Shown one piece after another: positions 63,841-64,000 of a stretch of 64,000 nt of DNA. The translations under genes and the position numbers were made by a program. Source of the DNA: Ostrinia nubilalis (Eukaryota > Arthropoda > Insecta > Lepidoptera > Crambidae); assembly GCF_963855985.1 (NCBI RefSeq), contig NC_087093.1:3355501-3419500 (forward strand), in the 5' to 3' direction. The first letter of the stretch is position 1. Every line of letters starts with the position of its first letter. The notes beneath the pieces are model-generated. The model was not told the DNA's origin and searched no databases. It saw only the letters and a list, made by a program, of their open reading frames with translations.

Positions 63841-64000
63841 TAGTGACTGTAAGACTGCTTTAGCCAGCTAGGTGACATAGCACCCTTATACTACGATGAA
63901 CAAATGAAAAGGACTTCCCAAGCCAATAATGTCTTAGCAGTCCACTGCTAGACGTAAGTGTATTGAACCCTTATTACCTTCGACAATAACCACATATTCC
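63841..64000. other. Window end, nothing recognised
   Basis: ggacttcccaagccaataat, then gcagtccactgctagacgta, resembles a very degraded RTE tail, too short to call. Confidence 0.3.

Overview
This window looks like non-coding DNA from a moth or butterfly genome (Lepidoptera). It is AT-rich, has no long host reading frame, and is packed with transposable elements of the kinds that crowd lepidopteran introns and intergenic DNA: an RTE-type LINE with its many dead-on-arrival 3' tails, Helitron-like repeats carrying GTCT microsatellites, and dozens of short inverted-repeat elements (MITEs). All clear protein coding belongs to transposons. The only plausible host signal is a minus-strand first exon with a promoter-like start near 31.8-32.0 kb; if real, most of the left half is probably its first intron.

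Layout. 0-9 kb: MITEs, a nested TIR/hAT-like/LINE-tail stack (2.35-3.23 kb), a 1.54 kb LTR element (element C, 3304-4843), a 178-bp minisatellite (6.9-8.0 kb) and a tetranucleotide array. 10.3-20.6 kb: two adjacent minus-sense LTR elements, A (10330-16263) and B (16422-20566), each with seemingly identical LTRs and perfect 4-bp target duplications but no gag-pol. They share primer-site and 3'-boundary motifs with element C and a related internal core. 20.6-31.5 kb: Helitron-like repeats, MITEs, an inverted duplication (26.0-26.5 kb), a 631-bp hAT-type element and a degenerate 1.4 kb pogo-like element. 31.8-33.7 kb: candidate host exon and unique AT-rich DNA.

33.7-36.9 kb: a full-length RTE-clade LINE with an exact 10-bp target duplication. 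37-49 kb: RTE tails (one internally inverted), a Helitron-like repeat of the accAccct/gGccggttt type, and MITEs of the mariner, Harbinger, CACTA and hAT kinds. 49.7-57.4 kb: two Jockey/CR1-group LINE copies, one keeping an open 456-codon reverse transcriptase, plus two-level insertions including a piggyBac-like element. 58.4-60.4 kb: a restriction-like-endonuclease LINE fragment inside a Helitron-like repeat, and two RTE tails stacked on one target site. 62.7-63.8 kb: a piggyBac-like element with a transposase N-terminal remnant inside a MITE.

The strongest lead for something undescribed is the trio of LTR elements A, B and C. They have different LTRs but a common replication signature, internal tandem arrays and, in A and B, a shared basic serine-rich core whose substitutions favour minus-strand (element-sense) coding.
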